A DNA stretch of 64,000 nt, from assembly GCA_965248135.1 (NCBI GenBank), contig CBDFIN010000009.1, forward strand, positions 251,611 through 315,610, written 5' to 3'. Both the position numbers and the translations under genes were made by a program. Below, piece by piece: positions 36,212 to 45,395 of this stretch. This stretch comes from SZUA-100 sp965248135. GTDB lineage: Bacteria > Pseudomonadota > Alphaproteobacteria > Rhizobiales > Rhizobiaceae. Numbering within the stretch: the stretch's first letter is position 1; each line of letters begins with the position of its first letter. The notes under the pieces are model-generated. The model was not told where the DNA came from, searched no databases, and saw only the letters and a list, made by a program, of their open reading frames with translations.

Positions 36212-36386
36212 TAGTACAGACGGTATTCGCGATCGTCGCAACTGGCGTTGTTGCAAAATTGGCCGGTTGGCTCAAACGCCGCGCCGATGGCAGGCCGCTT
36301 TCTGCGGGAAAAATAATGCGGACATGAAAATGCGGTGTCGTTCGTGAAATCCAGCGCGCAATAGCCTGACGGGTGAGGCGGTTCGG

Positions 36387-36821
36387 TTAAATCCTGCCCA
36401 TGACAAAATCGCTCTGCGCTTCTTCGACAAAGTAGCGCGCCAGCTCGTGCGCCGGACATTGGCGCGGGTCGGTGATGCCCGAACTGACTTTTGAGCGATC
36501 AGAAGCAGAGATCGAAAACTCCTCGTAAATTTTTGGTGTTTCCTCGTCGGCCAACTGCTGGGCCAGCACCACAGCGGCGCCGCGCAAGGCGTCCTGGCGG
36601 CAGATGTAGCGGCTCAACAATTCTTCATTATCCCGTTTCTGCAGACGTGATGGAGCCTCTTCAATCAGTTTCTTTAGGCGTTCGACCTCAATGGTAGTCT
36701 CGCGGTATTCTTCAAGCCCATGCACCTTTAGCGCACGGGTGACGATTTCGGTATTTTCGGTGGCGGAGCTATCAGAGCCAAACAGCTTTCCACCAAACCT
36801 GGAGAGTTTCCCAAATACCAT
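36387..36821 (-). CDS. Hypothetical protein, 144 residues
   Basis: I do not recognise this protein. It is rich in charged residues, has a probable coiled-coil or long-helix central region (EYRETTIEVERLKKLIEEAPSRLQKRDNEELLS) and a C-terminal segment with RQCPAHELARYFVEEAQSDF. No signal peptide or membrane segment. ATG 36821 has AAGGAGG just upstream, so it is probably translated. It ends about 110 bp before the longest possible start of the regulator gene. Confidence 0.6.
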   Translation of the reverse strand: MVFGKLSRFGGKLFGSDSSATENTEIVTRALKVHGLEEYRETTIEVERLKKLIEEAPSRLQKRDNEELLSRYICRQDALRGAAVVLAQQLADEETPKIYEEFSISASDRSKVSSGITDPRQCPAHELARYFVEEAQSDFVMGRI

Positions 36822-37489
36822 TGTCGCAACCTCCTTGGGGCAAATTCCAATTGGACGCCAATTTTTCGTAACATGCCAGCCGCATTATATACAAAAAATG
36901 TAATATGACAATGATCCATCAGGGGCACCATTATCGCGGTAATGGTGGTTCTGTGATATCCGGAATGAACAGAATCCCTCCAATCAGGCGTGACATAAAT
37001 GTCACATCAACAACGGGGGCCTGTGGATAACTTTTGCTATAAGGGTGCTCAAATGAGGGCGTTTGTGGGAAGTCCAATAGGGTGTTGCAAGGACGCCGGA
37101 ATGGCGAAAGCGACACACTGTAATTCTTGAATATTCAAATATATCAAATAATTAATATAACAATCTAAACCATCGCTTCAAAACATATAATCGACTGCAG
37201 CTATTGTACAATCAGCCAGACTGCTTGTCCAATGCAACAAATCCGGAAAATTTGATTTTCTTGATCATGTTGTGTTTTCAAGGGGCGAGTGTCGTCATAA
37301 GCCTATTCAAAATACGTATATAAAACAATTAGTTATAAAGTTGAATGATACCGGCTACGCCATTTCGTTAACTTCAATGTCAATTTTAAAGGCTGATGTA
37401 AGGATTAAGTTTTGACTTATCAGCACTTCGTTTGCTTTAATATACGCGGGACACACGGGCAGCTTATTTGCCTGGCAGAGGAGGACGTA
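36822..37489. other. 668-bp intergenic region between divergent genes
   Basis: Holds the promoters of the 144-residue protein gene (leftward) and the SCP2/RND/globule operon (rightward). It contains a perfect inverted repeat (listed separately at 36926-36947), the palindrome TTGAATATTCAA near 37127-37138 and a very AT-rich tract up to about 37350. No gene was recognised. Confidence 0.5.
36926..36947. promoter_or_regulatory. Perfect 8-bp inverted repeat with 6-bp spacer
   Basis: CACCATTA-TCGCGG-TAATGGTG, about 105 bp upstream of the 144-residue protein gene. The symmetry fits a dimeric regulator's operator; no T-tract follows, so a terminator is less likely. The regulator is unknown. Confidence 0.4.
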
Positions 37490-37885
37490 GTGGCGGACCT
37501 ATTTTCAGATGAATGGATGAAATCATATCAGGCGGCATGGAACAACGAACCCGGAATCGCTAGCGAGCTGGAGAAAATAGGATTTAATTCAAAGATTGGC
37601 TACGGTTTTCTCGGCGAGGAAAAACCGCGCAGTATACTGGTCGTTGAAAACGGCAAAGTCACCGCCGCCGGTCCTTATGACGGCGAGGAAATGAACTGGG
37701 ACTTGAGAGCCGATCAAAAGACCTGGGAAAAGTGGCTGGCAAAGGCGCCTGGAATGATGGGGCTTGGCATGGCCTATACTTCCAAGAAATTACAGTTTCT
37801 GGTTGGCGATTATGGTGCCATGATCAAGGATCCACGCATGGCCGGTCCGTTCATGAAGAGTTTTGCTGCAATGGGGAAGGCCTAG
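37490..37885 (+). CDS. SCP2 sterol-binding-domain-like protein
   Basis: The 131-residue protein (from GTG 37490, preceded by GAGGAGG) resembles small bacterial SCP2-domain proteins: FSDEWMKSYQAAWNNEPGIAS at the N-terminus, SILVVENGKVTAAGPYDG, and a C-terminal LQFLVGDYGAMIKDPRMAGPFMKSFAAMG. SCP2 domains bind lipids or hydrophobic small molecules. It overlaps nothing but lies only 4 bp before the RND adaptor gene and is the first gene of this operon; it could hand a hydrophobic substrate to the pump. Confidence 0.75.
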   Translation: MADLFSDEWMKSYQAAWNNEPGIASELEKIGFNSKIGYGFLGEEKPRSILVVENGKVTAAGPYDGEEMNWDLRADQKTWEKWLAKAPGMMGLGMAYTSKKLQFLVGDYGAMIKDPRMAGPFMKSFAAMGKA

Positions 37886-37889
37886 TAAA

Positions 37890-39047
37890 ATGTCACTGGC
37901 GCTACGAGTACTGAGTATTGCTGCGGGAATTTTGTTGTTTGGACTACCGGCGGCGGCGCAACAGCACGCAACCGTTATTGCGCGGATGGAGGCATCAAGT
38001 ACCAACGTGGTGACCGGTGGCACCGTTATCCCGTTTAAGGAGGTCACGCTGTCGGCTAAAGTGCCGGGACGGGTTAATTTTGTCGCGGGCGAAGAGGGCG
38101 CAGCCTTCAAGGCCAGCGAGACATTGATTGTCATCAATGATGACGATATCCAGGCCCGACGTCGCGCTGCTTATGCCGAATTGCTGGCGGCCCAGGCATC
38201 CGTCAATTTTGCCCGGGTTCAATATCAACGCGAATTGTGGTCACCATCGATCAATCGCGGCAACTCCAATCTTTCCGGTTTTGGCCTGCCATCGATGTTC
38301 GATCAGATGTTTACCCGTCCAATGTCCAGTTCCATGGGCATGTCCAAGCCGGGGCTCCATCGCTATTCCGATCTGCAGGGCCGTTACAATGGTATTAATC
38401 AGGCGCACAGTCAGTTGCTCGCCGCCCTGGCGCGGATGGAGGAGTTGGACGCCAATCTGCGCGATACCCGTCAGCTGGCACCGTTTGATGGCATCATCAT
38501 CGACAAGCTGGTGGAAACCGGAACAACAGTACGGCCGGGAACGCCGCTGCTGAAATTTGCCTATGTTGATTATCTGCGCATTCAGGCCGAGGTGCCGGTG
38601 CGACTGGTGTCATCGCTTGAGACCGGTTCGTTTCTGCAGGCGCGCATCGACACCGGTGGCAGCGAGATGGTCAAGGTGCGGGTGGCGCAAATTTTTCCGG
38701 TCGCCGACGAGACGCGTCACACAGTTACGGTGAAGTTCGACCTGCCACGGGGCGTGCCTGGAGGGCCGGGCATGTATGCAGAGGTGCACATACCTGATCC
38801 CGATGCCAAGGGTGGCATGGCAATCGTTATTCCACGCTCGTCGATCATCATGAGGGGCAGTTTGCCCGGGGTCTATGTGTTGAAGGAGGGCAAACCTTCT
38901 TTGCGTGTGGTGCGGCTGGGACGCGAAAAAGCTGAAGGTAACGTGAGCATTATCTCTGGCATAGGCGAGGGTGATAAAATTGTGCTGCAACCTCTTGGTG
39001 TTCAAGGCGGCGCATCGTCGGGTGTCAGCAAGACCGAAGACAAGTGA
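37890..39047 (+). CDS. RND efflux periplasmic adaptor (membrane fusion protein)
   Basis: A 385-residue adaptor with a signal peptide (VLSIAAGILLFGLPAAAQQ), lipoyl-like halves (ASVNFARVQYQRE... and TRQLAPFDGIIIDKLVETGTTVRPGTPLL) around a helical hairpin, and a beta-barrel and membrane-proximal domain with the VYVLKEGKPSLRVVRLGREK end. The hairpin holds an unusual Met-rich stretch (FDQMFTRPMSSSMGM). ATG 37890 has GGGGAAGG upstream. It precedes the RND permease by 71 bp. Confidence 0.88.
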   Translation: MSLALRVLSIAAGILLFGLPAAAQQHATVIARMEASSTNVVTGGTVIPFKEVTLSAKVPGRVNFVAGEEGAAFKASETLIVINDDDIQARRRAAYAELLAAQASVNFARVQYQRELWSPSINRGNSNLSGFGLPSMFDQMFTRPMSSSMGMSKPGLHRYSDLQGRYNGINQAHSQLLAALARMEELDANLRDTRQLAPFDGIIIDKLVETGTTVRPGTPLLKFAYVDYLRIQAEVPVRLVSSLETGSFLQARIDTGGSEMVKVRVAQIFPVADETRHTVTVKFDLPRGVPGGPGMYAEVHIPDPDAKGGMAIVIPRSSIIMRGSLPGVYVLKEGKPSLRVVRLGREKAEGNVSIISGIGEGDKIVLQPLGVQGGASSGVSKTEDK

Positions 39048-39118
39048 TTCCTGCAAAAGCGGGTTTTCGCCATCGATTAAAGGCGAGAAAAATTTAGTAC
39101 CGGTTGAGTAAATAAACA

Positions 39119-42100
39119 ATGGCAGAGCGCAATATTGATAACGTGGCTATGGGCGAGGAAAAGTCGCTAGGGGTGGCAGGCGGAATTGCCAAGCTTTTCA
39201 TTCATTCGCCGCTGGCGCCATTGCTGTTAATTGCCAGTCTGGCAATCGGCTTACTTGGCCTATTTATTACACCTCGTCAGGAAGACCCGCAGATTCTGGT
39301 GCCGGTCGCCGATATCTTTTTCAAGTTTCCCGGCGCCTCTTCCGATCAGGTCGCCAGTTTGGCTGTCGATCCGCTTGAGCGGATGATGAGCGAAATTCCC
39401 GGTGTCAAACATGTCTATTCCGCCTCACGGCGCGGCAACGGCATGGTCACGGTGCAGTTTAAGGTCGGCGAGGAAATCGAGAACTCGCTGGTCAAGGTCT
39501 ATGACAAGCTGATGTCCAACAAGGACAAGGTACCGCCGGGCGTTTCACCACCGCTGGTCAAGCCAAAAGGGCCTGACGATGTACCGGTAATCACCTTGAC
39601 GCTTTGGTCACAAGAGGTCGACGACGCTAGTTTAAGGCTGGTTGCGCTGGAGGTGATGCAGCGGCTGAAGGAAGTGCCCAACAGCTCGCAAAGCTTCATC
39701 ACAGGTGGCCGATCCGAGCAAATGCGCATTGAGGTGCTGCCCGAACGGCTGCGCAGTTTTGGCATCAGTATCGACCAGTTGGCCAGCACCATTCGCGCTG
39801 CCAATGAAACCAGGAAGGTTGGCAACACTGAGGCCGGTGGCAGTTATTTCACCGTTTATTCGGGTCGCTTCTTGCGTCACGCCAAAGACGTGGAGCGGCT
39901 GATCGTCGGGGTGCGCGATGGTAGTCCGATCTATGTGCGTGATGTCGCAACCGTGATTGAGGGCCCGGGTGAGGCGACAAGCGTTGTGCAATATTTCACC
40001 GGGCCGGCGGCCGATGCAGATGCGATAAAGACTGCCGGTGCACAGGCGGTAACCATTTCGCTGGCGAAAAAGACCGGCACCAATGGCGTGTCGGTGGCAA
40101 ATGCCATTCTTGCCAAGGTCGAATCGCTCAAAGGCCGGATCATCCCGGACAATATCAATGTTGCCGTCACCAGAAACTACGGCAAGACCGCCAATGACAA
40201 GGTCAACGAGCTGATAGCAGAAATGCTCGGCGCAACGATGGCGGTCACCATCTTGATCTTCCTGTTTCTCGGTTTTCGACCGACGCTGGTGGTTGTGGTG
40301 GTCATTCCCATCATCATTTTGGCGACAATTTTTTCAGCCTGGGCATTCAGCTACACCATCGACCGGGTTTCGCTGTTTGCGCTGATTTTCTCGATCGGTA
40401 TTCTGGTCGATGATGCGACCGTCGTGGTGGAAAATGTCTACCGTCGCTGGCTGATGAACGGCAGGGTGGATACCGCCACCACGATTGATGCGGTTCGCGA
40501 GGTCGGCAATCCGACCATTCTCGCCACACTGACGATTATTGCAGCGCTGCTGCCAATGGGCTTCGTCTCCGGCATGATGGGCCCCTATATGCGGCCGATA
40601 CCGGTGCTTGGTTCGGTTGCTATGATGCTGTCGCTGTTTGCCGCCTTTATCTTCACACCTTGGCTGGTTATCCGGGTGCGGCCAAGCCTCGCCAAACTGC
40701 GCAAGATGCAAGCAAAGGAACACCGCTCGGCAGAGAGGCTGGATGGCTTTTTCCGCGGGTTACTGGGGCCGCTATTGGACAGTCGCGCCAAGGCGAGGCT
40801 GTTTAAGCTGCTAACATGGGCGGTGTTGATGCTGGCGTGTTCGATGATCTATTTCACCGCGGTGCCGGTGAAGATGCTGCCGCTTGATAACAAGCCCGAG
40901 TTCAATATTGTTATCAATATGCCCGAGGGTTCGGCGCTGCCGGCCACGGCCAATGCGGCGCAGATCCTGAGCGAAAAACTGCTCAAGATTGAAGAAGTAA
41001 CGGCGGTTCAAAGCTATGCCGGCACCTCATCGCCGTTCAATTTCAACGGTTTGGTGCGGCACTATTATCTGCGTCAGGAACCCTGGCAGGGCGATATTCA
41101 GGTGCAATTGTTGGACAAGGGTGAGCGCGAGCGCTCCAGTCATGAAATTGCAGTTGAGGCGCGGGCGTTGCTGAGCCCGGTGATCGCCAAGCTCGGCGGC
41201 AGTATCGAGGTGGTGGAAATGCCGCCGGGACCGCCGGTGCTGCAAACCATGGTGGCGGAAGTCTATGGCCCTTCGGACACCGTTCGTCGCCAGGTGACGC
41301 AAGATCTGACTAAAATGTTCAGGAAATCCGACAAGATTGTCGATGTTGACAACTACATGCAAGCGCCGCATGACAATTGGACTTTCGAGGTCGATCAGGA
41401 CAAAGCCGAATTTCGCAACGTTTCGACTGTTGATCTAAACCGGCAATTATCGATGATCATGGGTGGCCACAAGCTGGGCGATGTCAAGCTTGGACGAGAA
41501 CTGGAACCACGCGATATCGTTATCCAGGCACCACTTCATGTGCGCGGCCAGATTGCCCGGCTTGGCGAAGTGCCGATCAAAACGCGCGATAACAAAAACA
41601 CCGTTCTGTTGGCCGATCTTGGCCGTTTTGTCCGCAAACCTGCCGACCCGGTTCGCTATCACAAGGATCTGCGCCCGGTTGAATATGTCACCGGTGAAGT
41701 TGCAGGCCGGTTAGCCGCTCCGATCTATGGCATGATCGATATTTCCAACAGGCTTGACGACTACACCGCGCCTGATGGGGTGAAAATTTCCGGTACACTG
41801 ATCGGCCCGCCCGAAGACAGTTTCCAGTCGGGTTTTGAATGGACCGGCGAATGGACCGTAACCTATGAGACCTTCCGCGACATGGGGCTTGCATTCATGG
41901 GTGCGCTGGTGCTTATCTATATGTTGATCGTGCTTGAGTTTGGCAATTTCCGCATGCCAGGCATCATCATGGCGCCGATCCCGTTGACGCTGATTGGCAT
42001 CATTCCGGGGCACTGGTTGCTGGGTGCCGAATTTACCGCTACCTCGATGATCGGTTGGATCGCGCTGGCCGGCATTATTGTCCGCAACTCGATATTATTG

Positions 42101-43135
42101 GTCGACTTTTCCCGTCAGGCGGTGCTCGACGGCATGGACCATCGCGAGGCGGTGATCAGGGCGGTGCGCACCAGAACAAGGCCGATCCTGATCACGCAAT
42201 TGACGATGATTGCCGGCTCGATCGCCATCATCGCCGATCCAATATTCCAGGGCATGGCGATTTCACTGTTGTTTGGCGCCATTGTCGCGACAGCACTTAC
42301 ACTGGTGGTCATTCCGCTTGCCTGTTTCGGCGCACCGGGGGCTTATCGAAAGAGTGGTGACAATACTGCAACCCCGGATGCCAAGCCGGCCACAGCTGCC
42401 GAGCCCGCCGTAAATGTGGTGGCAGCTGAAAAGCCCACCATCGGCGAGCGTTTGTCGGGGCTTTGGGGTGGCATCGTGATGGTGTTTTATGCCCTACGTG
42501 CCATTCCCTATTTCATCTGGTTGGCGATCAAAGAAGCCTTTGGCTCACTTGCCACGCGATTTACACCCTCAAAGGCGGAACCAGCGCTGGCAGGTGCGAC
42601 AGGTACTGTCAGCACGACAAGCGCTGAAGTCGCCACTTCGCTGTCACCGGCGGTATCGGCAGCTCCGCCATCTGTGCTACCTGCCGACAGTGTGAAAGAA
42701 AAACCGGCGAGTGAAGAACTGCCAACGCAAGGGGCGGAATCTCCAGACGATGTTGCCGATGTGAGCGACGGGGTGAATGGGGGAAGCGACAACAACCGAA
42801 AGGTTGAGCAAGCTATAGCTAGATCGAAAACCGCCGCAACCGTTGTGGAAACACCGGAGCCGGCGGTGGATGATCTTAAGCGCATCAAGGGCATTGGTGC
42901 GGCACTCGAGCAGGAACTCGTCAATGCCGGCATCACCAATTATCAGCATTTGGCGCAATTGGCTATTGAGGATCTTGGCAACGCCCGCATGAGGCAGACC
43001 ATCATGCAGCGGGCCAAAAAAGACGATTGGATGGGCCAAGCTGCAACATTGGCGGCAGGCGAGATAACCGAATTTGCCAGGCGGGTGGACGATGGAAAAG
43101 TTCCCTCCAGCGATCCGGATGAAGCGAAGAAGTGA
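39119..43135 (+). CDS. RND efflux permease with C-terminal helix-hairpin-helix extension
   Basis: The 1338-residue protein has the normal RND body (12 membrane helices, two large periplasmic loops, FITPRQEDPQI at the N-terminus and the TM4 proton-relay motif IGILVDDATVVVENVYRRW) to about residue 1075. It then continues for about 260 residues that RND pumps normally lack: a basic hydrophobic segment GGIVMVFYALRAIPYFIWLAI (~1115-1140), an Ala/Pro/Ser-rich linker, and a C-terminal domain with LKRIKGIGAALEQELVNAGI and DDWMGQAATLA (~1250-1320), resembling the HhH/DUF4332-like tail of alphaproteobacterial NuoE and L21. Efflux is proton driven; the tail may dock the pump to a partner. Confidence 0.88.
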   Translation: MAERNIDNVAMGEEKSLGVAGGIAKLFIHSPLAPLLLIASLAIGLLGLFITPRQEDPQILVPVADIFFKFPGASSDQVASLAVDPLERMMSEIPGVKHVYSASRRGNGMVTVQFKVGEEIENSLVKVYDKLMSNKDKVPPGVSPPLVKPKGPDDVPVITLTLWSQEVDDASLRLVALEVMQRLKEVPNSSQSFITGGRSEQMRIEVLPERLRSFGISIDQLASTIRAANETRKVGNTEAGGSYFTVYSGRFLRHAKDVERLIVGVRDGSPIYVRDVATVIEGPGEATSVVQYFTGPAADADAIKTAGAQAVTISLAKKTGTNGVSVANAILAKVESLKGRIIPDNINVAVTRNYGKTANDKVNELIAEMLGATMAVTILIFLFLGFRPTLVVVVVIPIIILATIFSAWAFSYTIDRVSLFALIFSIGILVDDATVVVENVYRRWLMNGRVDTATTIDAVREVGNPTILATLTIIAALLPMGFVSGMMGPYMRPIPVLGSVAMMLSLFAAFIFTPWLVIRVRPSLAKLRKMQAKEHRSAERLDGFFRGLLGPLLDSRAKARLFKLLTWAVLMLACSMIYFTAVPVKMLPLDNKPEFNIVINMPEGSALPATANAAQILSEKLLKIEEVTAVQSYAGTSSPFNFNGLVRHYYLRQEPWQGDIQVQLLDKGERERSSHEIAVEARALLSPVIAKLGGSIEVVEMPPGPPVLQTMVAEVYGPSDTVRRQVTQDLTKMFRKSDKIVDVDNYMQAPHDNWTFEVDQDKAEFRNVSTVDLNRQLSMIMGGHKLGDVKLGRELEPRDIVIQAPLHVRGQIARLGEVPIKTRDNKNTVLLADLGRFVRKPADPVRYHKDLRPVEYVTGEVAGRLAAPIYGMIDISNRLDDYTAPDGVKISGTLIGPPEDSFQSGFEWTGEWTVTYETFRDMGLAFMGALVLIYMLIVLEFGNFRMPGIIMAPIPLTLIGIIPGHWLLGAEFTATSMIGWIALAGIIVRNSILLVDFSRQAVLDGMDHREAVIRAVRTRTRPILITQLTMIAGSIAIIADPIFQGMAISLLFGAIVATALTLVVIPLACFGAPGAYRKSGDNTATPDAKPATAAEPAVNVVAAEKPTIGERLSGLWGGIVMVFYALRAIPYFIWLAIKEAFGSLATRFTPSKAEPALAGATGTVSTTSAEVATSLSPAVSAAPPSVLPADSVKEKPASEELPTQGAESPDDVADVSDGVNGGSDNNRKVEQAIARSKTAATVVETPEPAVDDLKRIKGIGAALEQELVNAGITNYQHLAQLAIEDLGNARMRQTIMQRAKKDDWMGQAATLAAGEITEFARRVDDGKVPSSDPDEAKK

Positions 43136-43150
43136 GCAGCGAGGCACGGT

Positions 43151-44041
43151 ATGAGAACGGCTAATTTCATTTCTGTCACATTGTTGATGACCGTTGCAAT
43201 GACCGCAACGACAACGGACCACAGAGCAACCACCAATTTTGTTATGTCGGCCAAGACCGAGCATTTCGCACCGGGCAATATCGCCCCGGCAAAGGCCGGA
43301 TTGGCAGTTTTTGCAGCCAGCACCGAAACAGGCAACAAAACCCAATACGCGCCGGAAAGCGCCGGTAAAATCGCTGGCGAGAAAAAACCGGATCAGCCTG
43401 CGAACACCGACACAAAGGTCGACGGGCGTGCCACAGCAGGGCCGGAAAGTTCTGAACCAAAGCCTTCTTATGCACCTGTGGGGATGGAAAAGACCCTGCA
43501 GGACCAACTGGAGAAATCCGTTGGCAAGCCCCCTGAGCAGGCACCAAAAGAGCCACCAAAAGAGATACCAAAAGAGGCGCCGAAAGAGGTATTGAAAGAA
43601 ATGCCGGCACCTGCGAGCGCTGGGCAATCTACGAAAAAAAGGCCTTCACCGGCACCACAATACGCGCCACCGCAGGCAGCAAAAACTGTGCAACCGAGCC
43701 CGAACAAAGCGAATGTATTGCCGGCGCCTGAGGCCCGGCCCGGCAACACCGTTCAAGGCCAGTATTATCCGGGCAGGCAACAAAGGGCGCAAACCCCGGT
43801 GCAGGCTTGGCCTTACTGGCGACCAGCTCCTCGATATTATCCACCCGCTGTTGATCCCGGATACGGGCAATGGTGGGGATGGCGCCCGCCACCCTGGCAG
43901 CAACCCTATTATCAAATGCCCGGTGCGCGGTATCGCTATCCCGTTCCCCCTTACGGCTATCAATATCGGTATGCACCACAACCCGGCTACCCGCCACGTT
44001 GGGGTCTTCCCGGTAGAACGAACCGGCGGAGCGGTGGTTGA
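43151..44041 (+). CDS. Secreted Pro/Lys/Tyr-rich low-complexity protein
   Basis: The 296-residue protein begins with a hydrophobic stretch (FISVTLLMTVAMTAT) that could act as a signal peptide. It then has a Pro-Glu-Lys repeat region (PKEPPKEIPKEAPKEVLKE near residues 130-155), and a C-terminal region rich in Pro, Tyr, Trp and Gly (YWRPAPRYYPPA, GWRPPPWQQPYYQ). No enzymatic domain is visible. The composition suggests an envelope or extracellular structural protein. It follows the RND gene by 15 bp and is followed by a second protein of similar type with a TGATG overlap. Confidence 0.65.
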   Translation: MRTANFISVTLLMTVAMTATTTDHRATTNFVMSAKTEHFAPGNIAPAKAGLAVFAASTETGNKTQYAPESAGKIAGEKKPDQPANTDTKVDGRATAGPESSEPKPSYAPVGMEKTLQDQLEKSVGKPPEQAPKEPPKEIPKEAPKEVLKEMPAPASAGQSTKKRPSPAPQYAPPQAAKTVQPSPNKANVLPAPEARPGNTVQGQYYPGRQQRAQTPVQAWPYWRPAPRYYPPAVDPGYGQWWGWRPPPWQQPYYQMPGARYRYPVPPYGYQYRYAPQPGYPPRWGLPGRTNRRSGG

Positions 44042-44655
44042 TGGACGTGCCAGTCAAATCATTGCTGGTGCATTTTGCCGTCCTGACAGTCATTGGCGGG
44101 CTGACGGTCGATTTGATTGTCGTCAGCGCCAGCGCGGCGAATCGCAATCCCTGGAAGCTCTACCGGAACGATCAGCCAATTGGCGGTGCAAGCGGCAGCA
44201 CCACATCAAATAGTTCCATCCCGTTGCCTGCATGGCAAACACGGCGCAATGCGGCACCATTGGCAAACAGGCAATATCCGCCTGGGCAGGCTTTGCCACC
44301 TTCACCGCAACAGCCATTGCCTTTACAACCGGTTCCCCGGCAATACGGCAATGAATATGCGCCGATGCCACAGGAGCGCGCACCGACAAGTCGACAACCT
44401 TGGGAATACTCGCCCCAGCGACAGCCTAATTATCGTTATGCGGTTCCCGGCTATGGCTACAATACCTATCGCGCACCAGGCGGGTTTTACGGCGGCTGGC
44501 CGCAAGGACAATTCGGGTTTGGCATGTCGATGTCTCCCGGCTTGGGTTTTTCTGGCATGCCGAACGGGTTTGGCTATCCGGCAGTTCCCTATGGCGGTGG
44601 CGGTTTTCCCTTTGGCGGGATGACGCCCTTTGGTTGGGGAATGCCTATGTTTTGA
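44041..44655 (+). CDS. Secreted Pro/Gly/Tyr-rich low-complexity protein
   Basis: The 204-residue protein has a probable signal segment (LLVHFAVLTVIGGLTVDLIVVSASA) and then an unstructured Pro/Gln/Tyr region and a Gly/Phe/Met-rich end (GGFYGGWPQGQFGFGMSMSPGLGF, FPFGGMTPFGWGMPMF). Start ATG 44041 overlaps the previous stop (TGATG). I do not recognise the family; the composition and place fit a structural partner of the following globule-like protein. Confidence 0.62.
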   Translation: MDVPVKSLLVHFAVLTVIGGLTVDLIVVSASAANRNPWKLYRNDQPIGGASGSTTSNSSIPLPAWQTRRNAAPLANRQYPPGQALPPSPQQPLPLQPVPRQYGNEYAPMPQERAPTSRQPWEYSPQRQPNYRYAVPGYGYNTYRAPGGFYGGWPQGQFGFGMSMSPGLGFSGMPNGFGYPAVPYGGGGFPFGGMTPFGWGMPMF

Positions 44656-44756
44656 CCAGGAGCCAAAATTTTCAATCGAGACTGTGTCTTGAATGTGTAA
44701 CGGGACAATTCGCTTCTCCCGTAAACAGCAAGAAAGCGAATAAAGGAGTAGTGAGA

Positions 44757-45395
44757 ATGCGTAGACTTTTGAAAGCAACGGTACTGGCGAGCATGCTTGG
44801 CCTGGCTGGCACCGCTATTGCCACAGACAGCGCCAAGGCCTTCTGGGGCGGTGGTCCGTGGAACAATGGCTGGGGTGGTGGCAGCCCCTGGGGTAATAAT
44901 GGCTGGGGCGGTGGTCCCTGGGGTAATAATAATGGCTGGGGTAACGGCAATGGCTGGGGCAACGGCAATGGCTGGGGCAATGGAGATTTTTCGATGAACT
45001 TCTCCGGTCGTGGCCGGGGCAACAGCAATCTTTATGGTTACGGCAATGGCTATAACCGTGGTTATGGTGCTCCTTATGGCTACGGCGCTCCTTATGGTGG
45101 TGGTTACGGCGCTCCAATTATGCCACCGGCACCCTATGGTGGTGGCTATGCACCACAGCCGCCGGCACCTTACGGTGGTGGCTATTTACCACAGCCGCCG
45201 GCCCCTTACGGTGGTGGCTATGCGCCCCAGCCGCCGGCACCCTATGGTGGTGGCTATGCGCCACAGCCGCCGGCACCCTATGGTGGTGGCTATGCACCAC
45301 AGCCGCCGGTTCCATATGGCTATGCACCACCACGGCCGGCAGCACCGGCTCCCGCAGCCCCGGCGGCTCCGCGGGCACCTGCCGCCACAAACTAA
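44757..45395 (+). CDS. Sulfur-globule-like secreted Gly/Asn/Trp/Tyr-rich protein
   Basis: The 212-residue protein has a signal peptide ending near SAKA and a body of WGGGPWGNN/GWGNGN repeats, the segment DFSMNFSGRGRGN, a YGYGNGYNRGYG block and then five 12-residue PPAPYGGGYAPQ repeats. This combination (WG/NN repeats plus FSMxFSGRGRG and YGYG) strongly resembles the structural proteins that coat bacterial sulfur globules. Such proteins are exported and self-assemble around stored sulfur or other inclusions. ATG 44757 follows AAAGGAG. A relative lies at 49266-50087. Generic Gly/Tyr-rich envelope protein is the alternative. Confidence 0.68.
   Translation: MRRLLKATVLASMLGLAGTAIATDSAKAFWGGGPWNNGWGGGSPWGNNGWGGGPWGNNNGWGNGNGWGNGNGWGNGDFSMNFSGRGRGNSNLYGYGNGYNRGYGAPYGYGAPYGGGYGAPIMPPAPYGGGYAPQPPAPYGGGYLPQPPAPYGGGYAPQPPAPYGGGYAPQPPAPYGGGYAPQPPVPYGYAPPRPAAPAPAAPAAPRAPAATN
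45123..45302 (+). repeat. Five tandem 36-bp coding repeats
   Basis: Five exact-phase 36-bp units, each encoding PPAPYGG-GYAPQ (one unit has GYLPQ), at 45123-45158, 45159-45194, 45195-45230, 45231-45266 and 45267-45302, followed by a degenerate partial unit. Copy number is likely to vary between strains. Confidence 0.9.

Noticed and set aside
45100..45310. CRISPR-like array
   Set aside because: The regularly spaced repeats are in-frame coding repeats without spacers and no cas genes are present.
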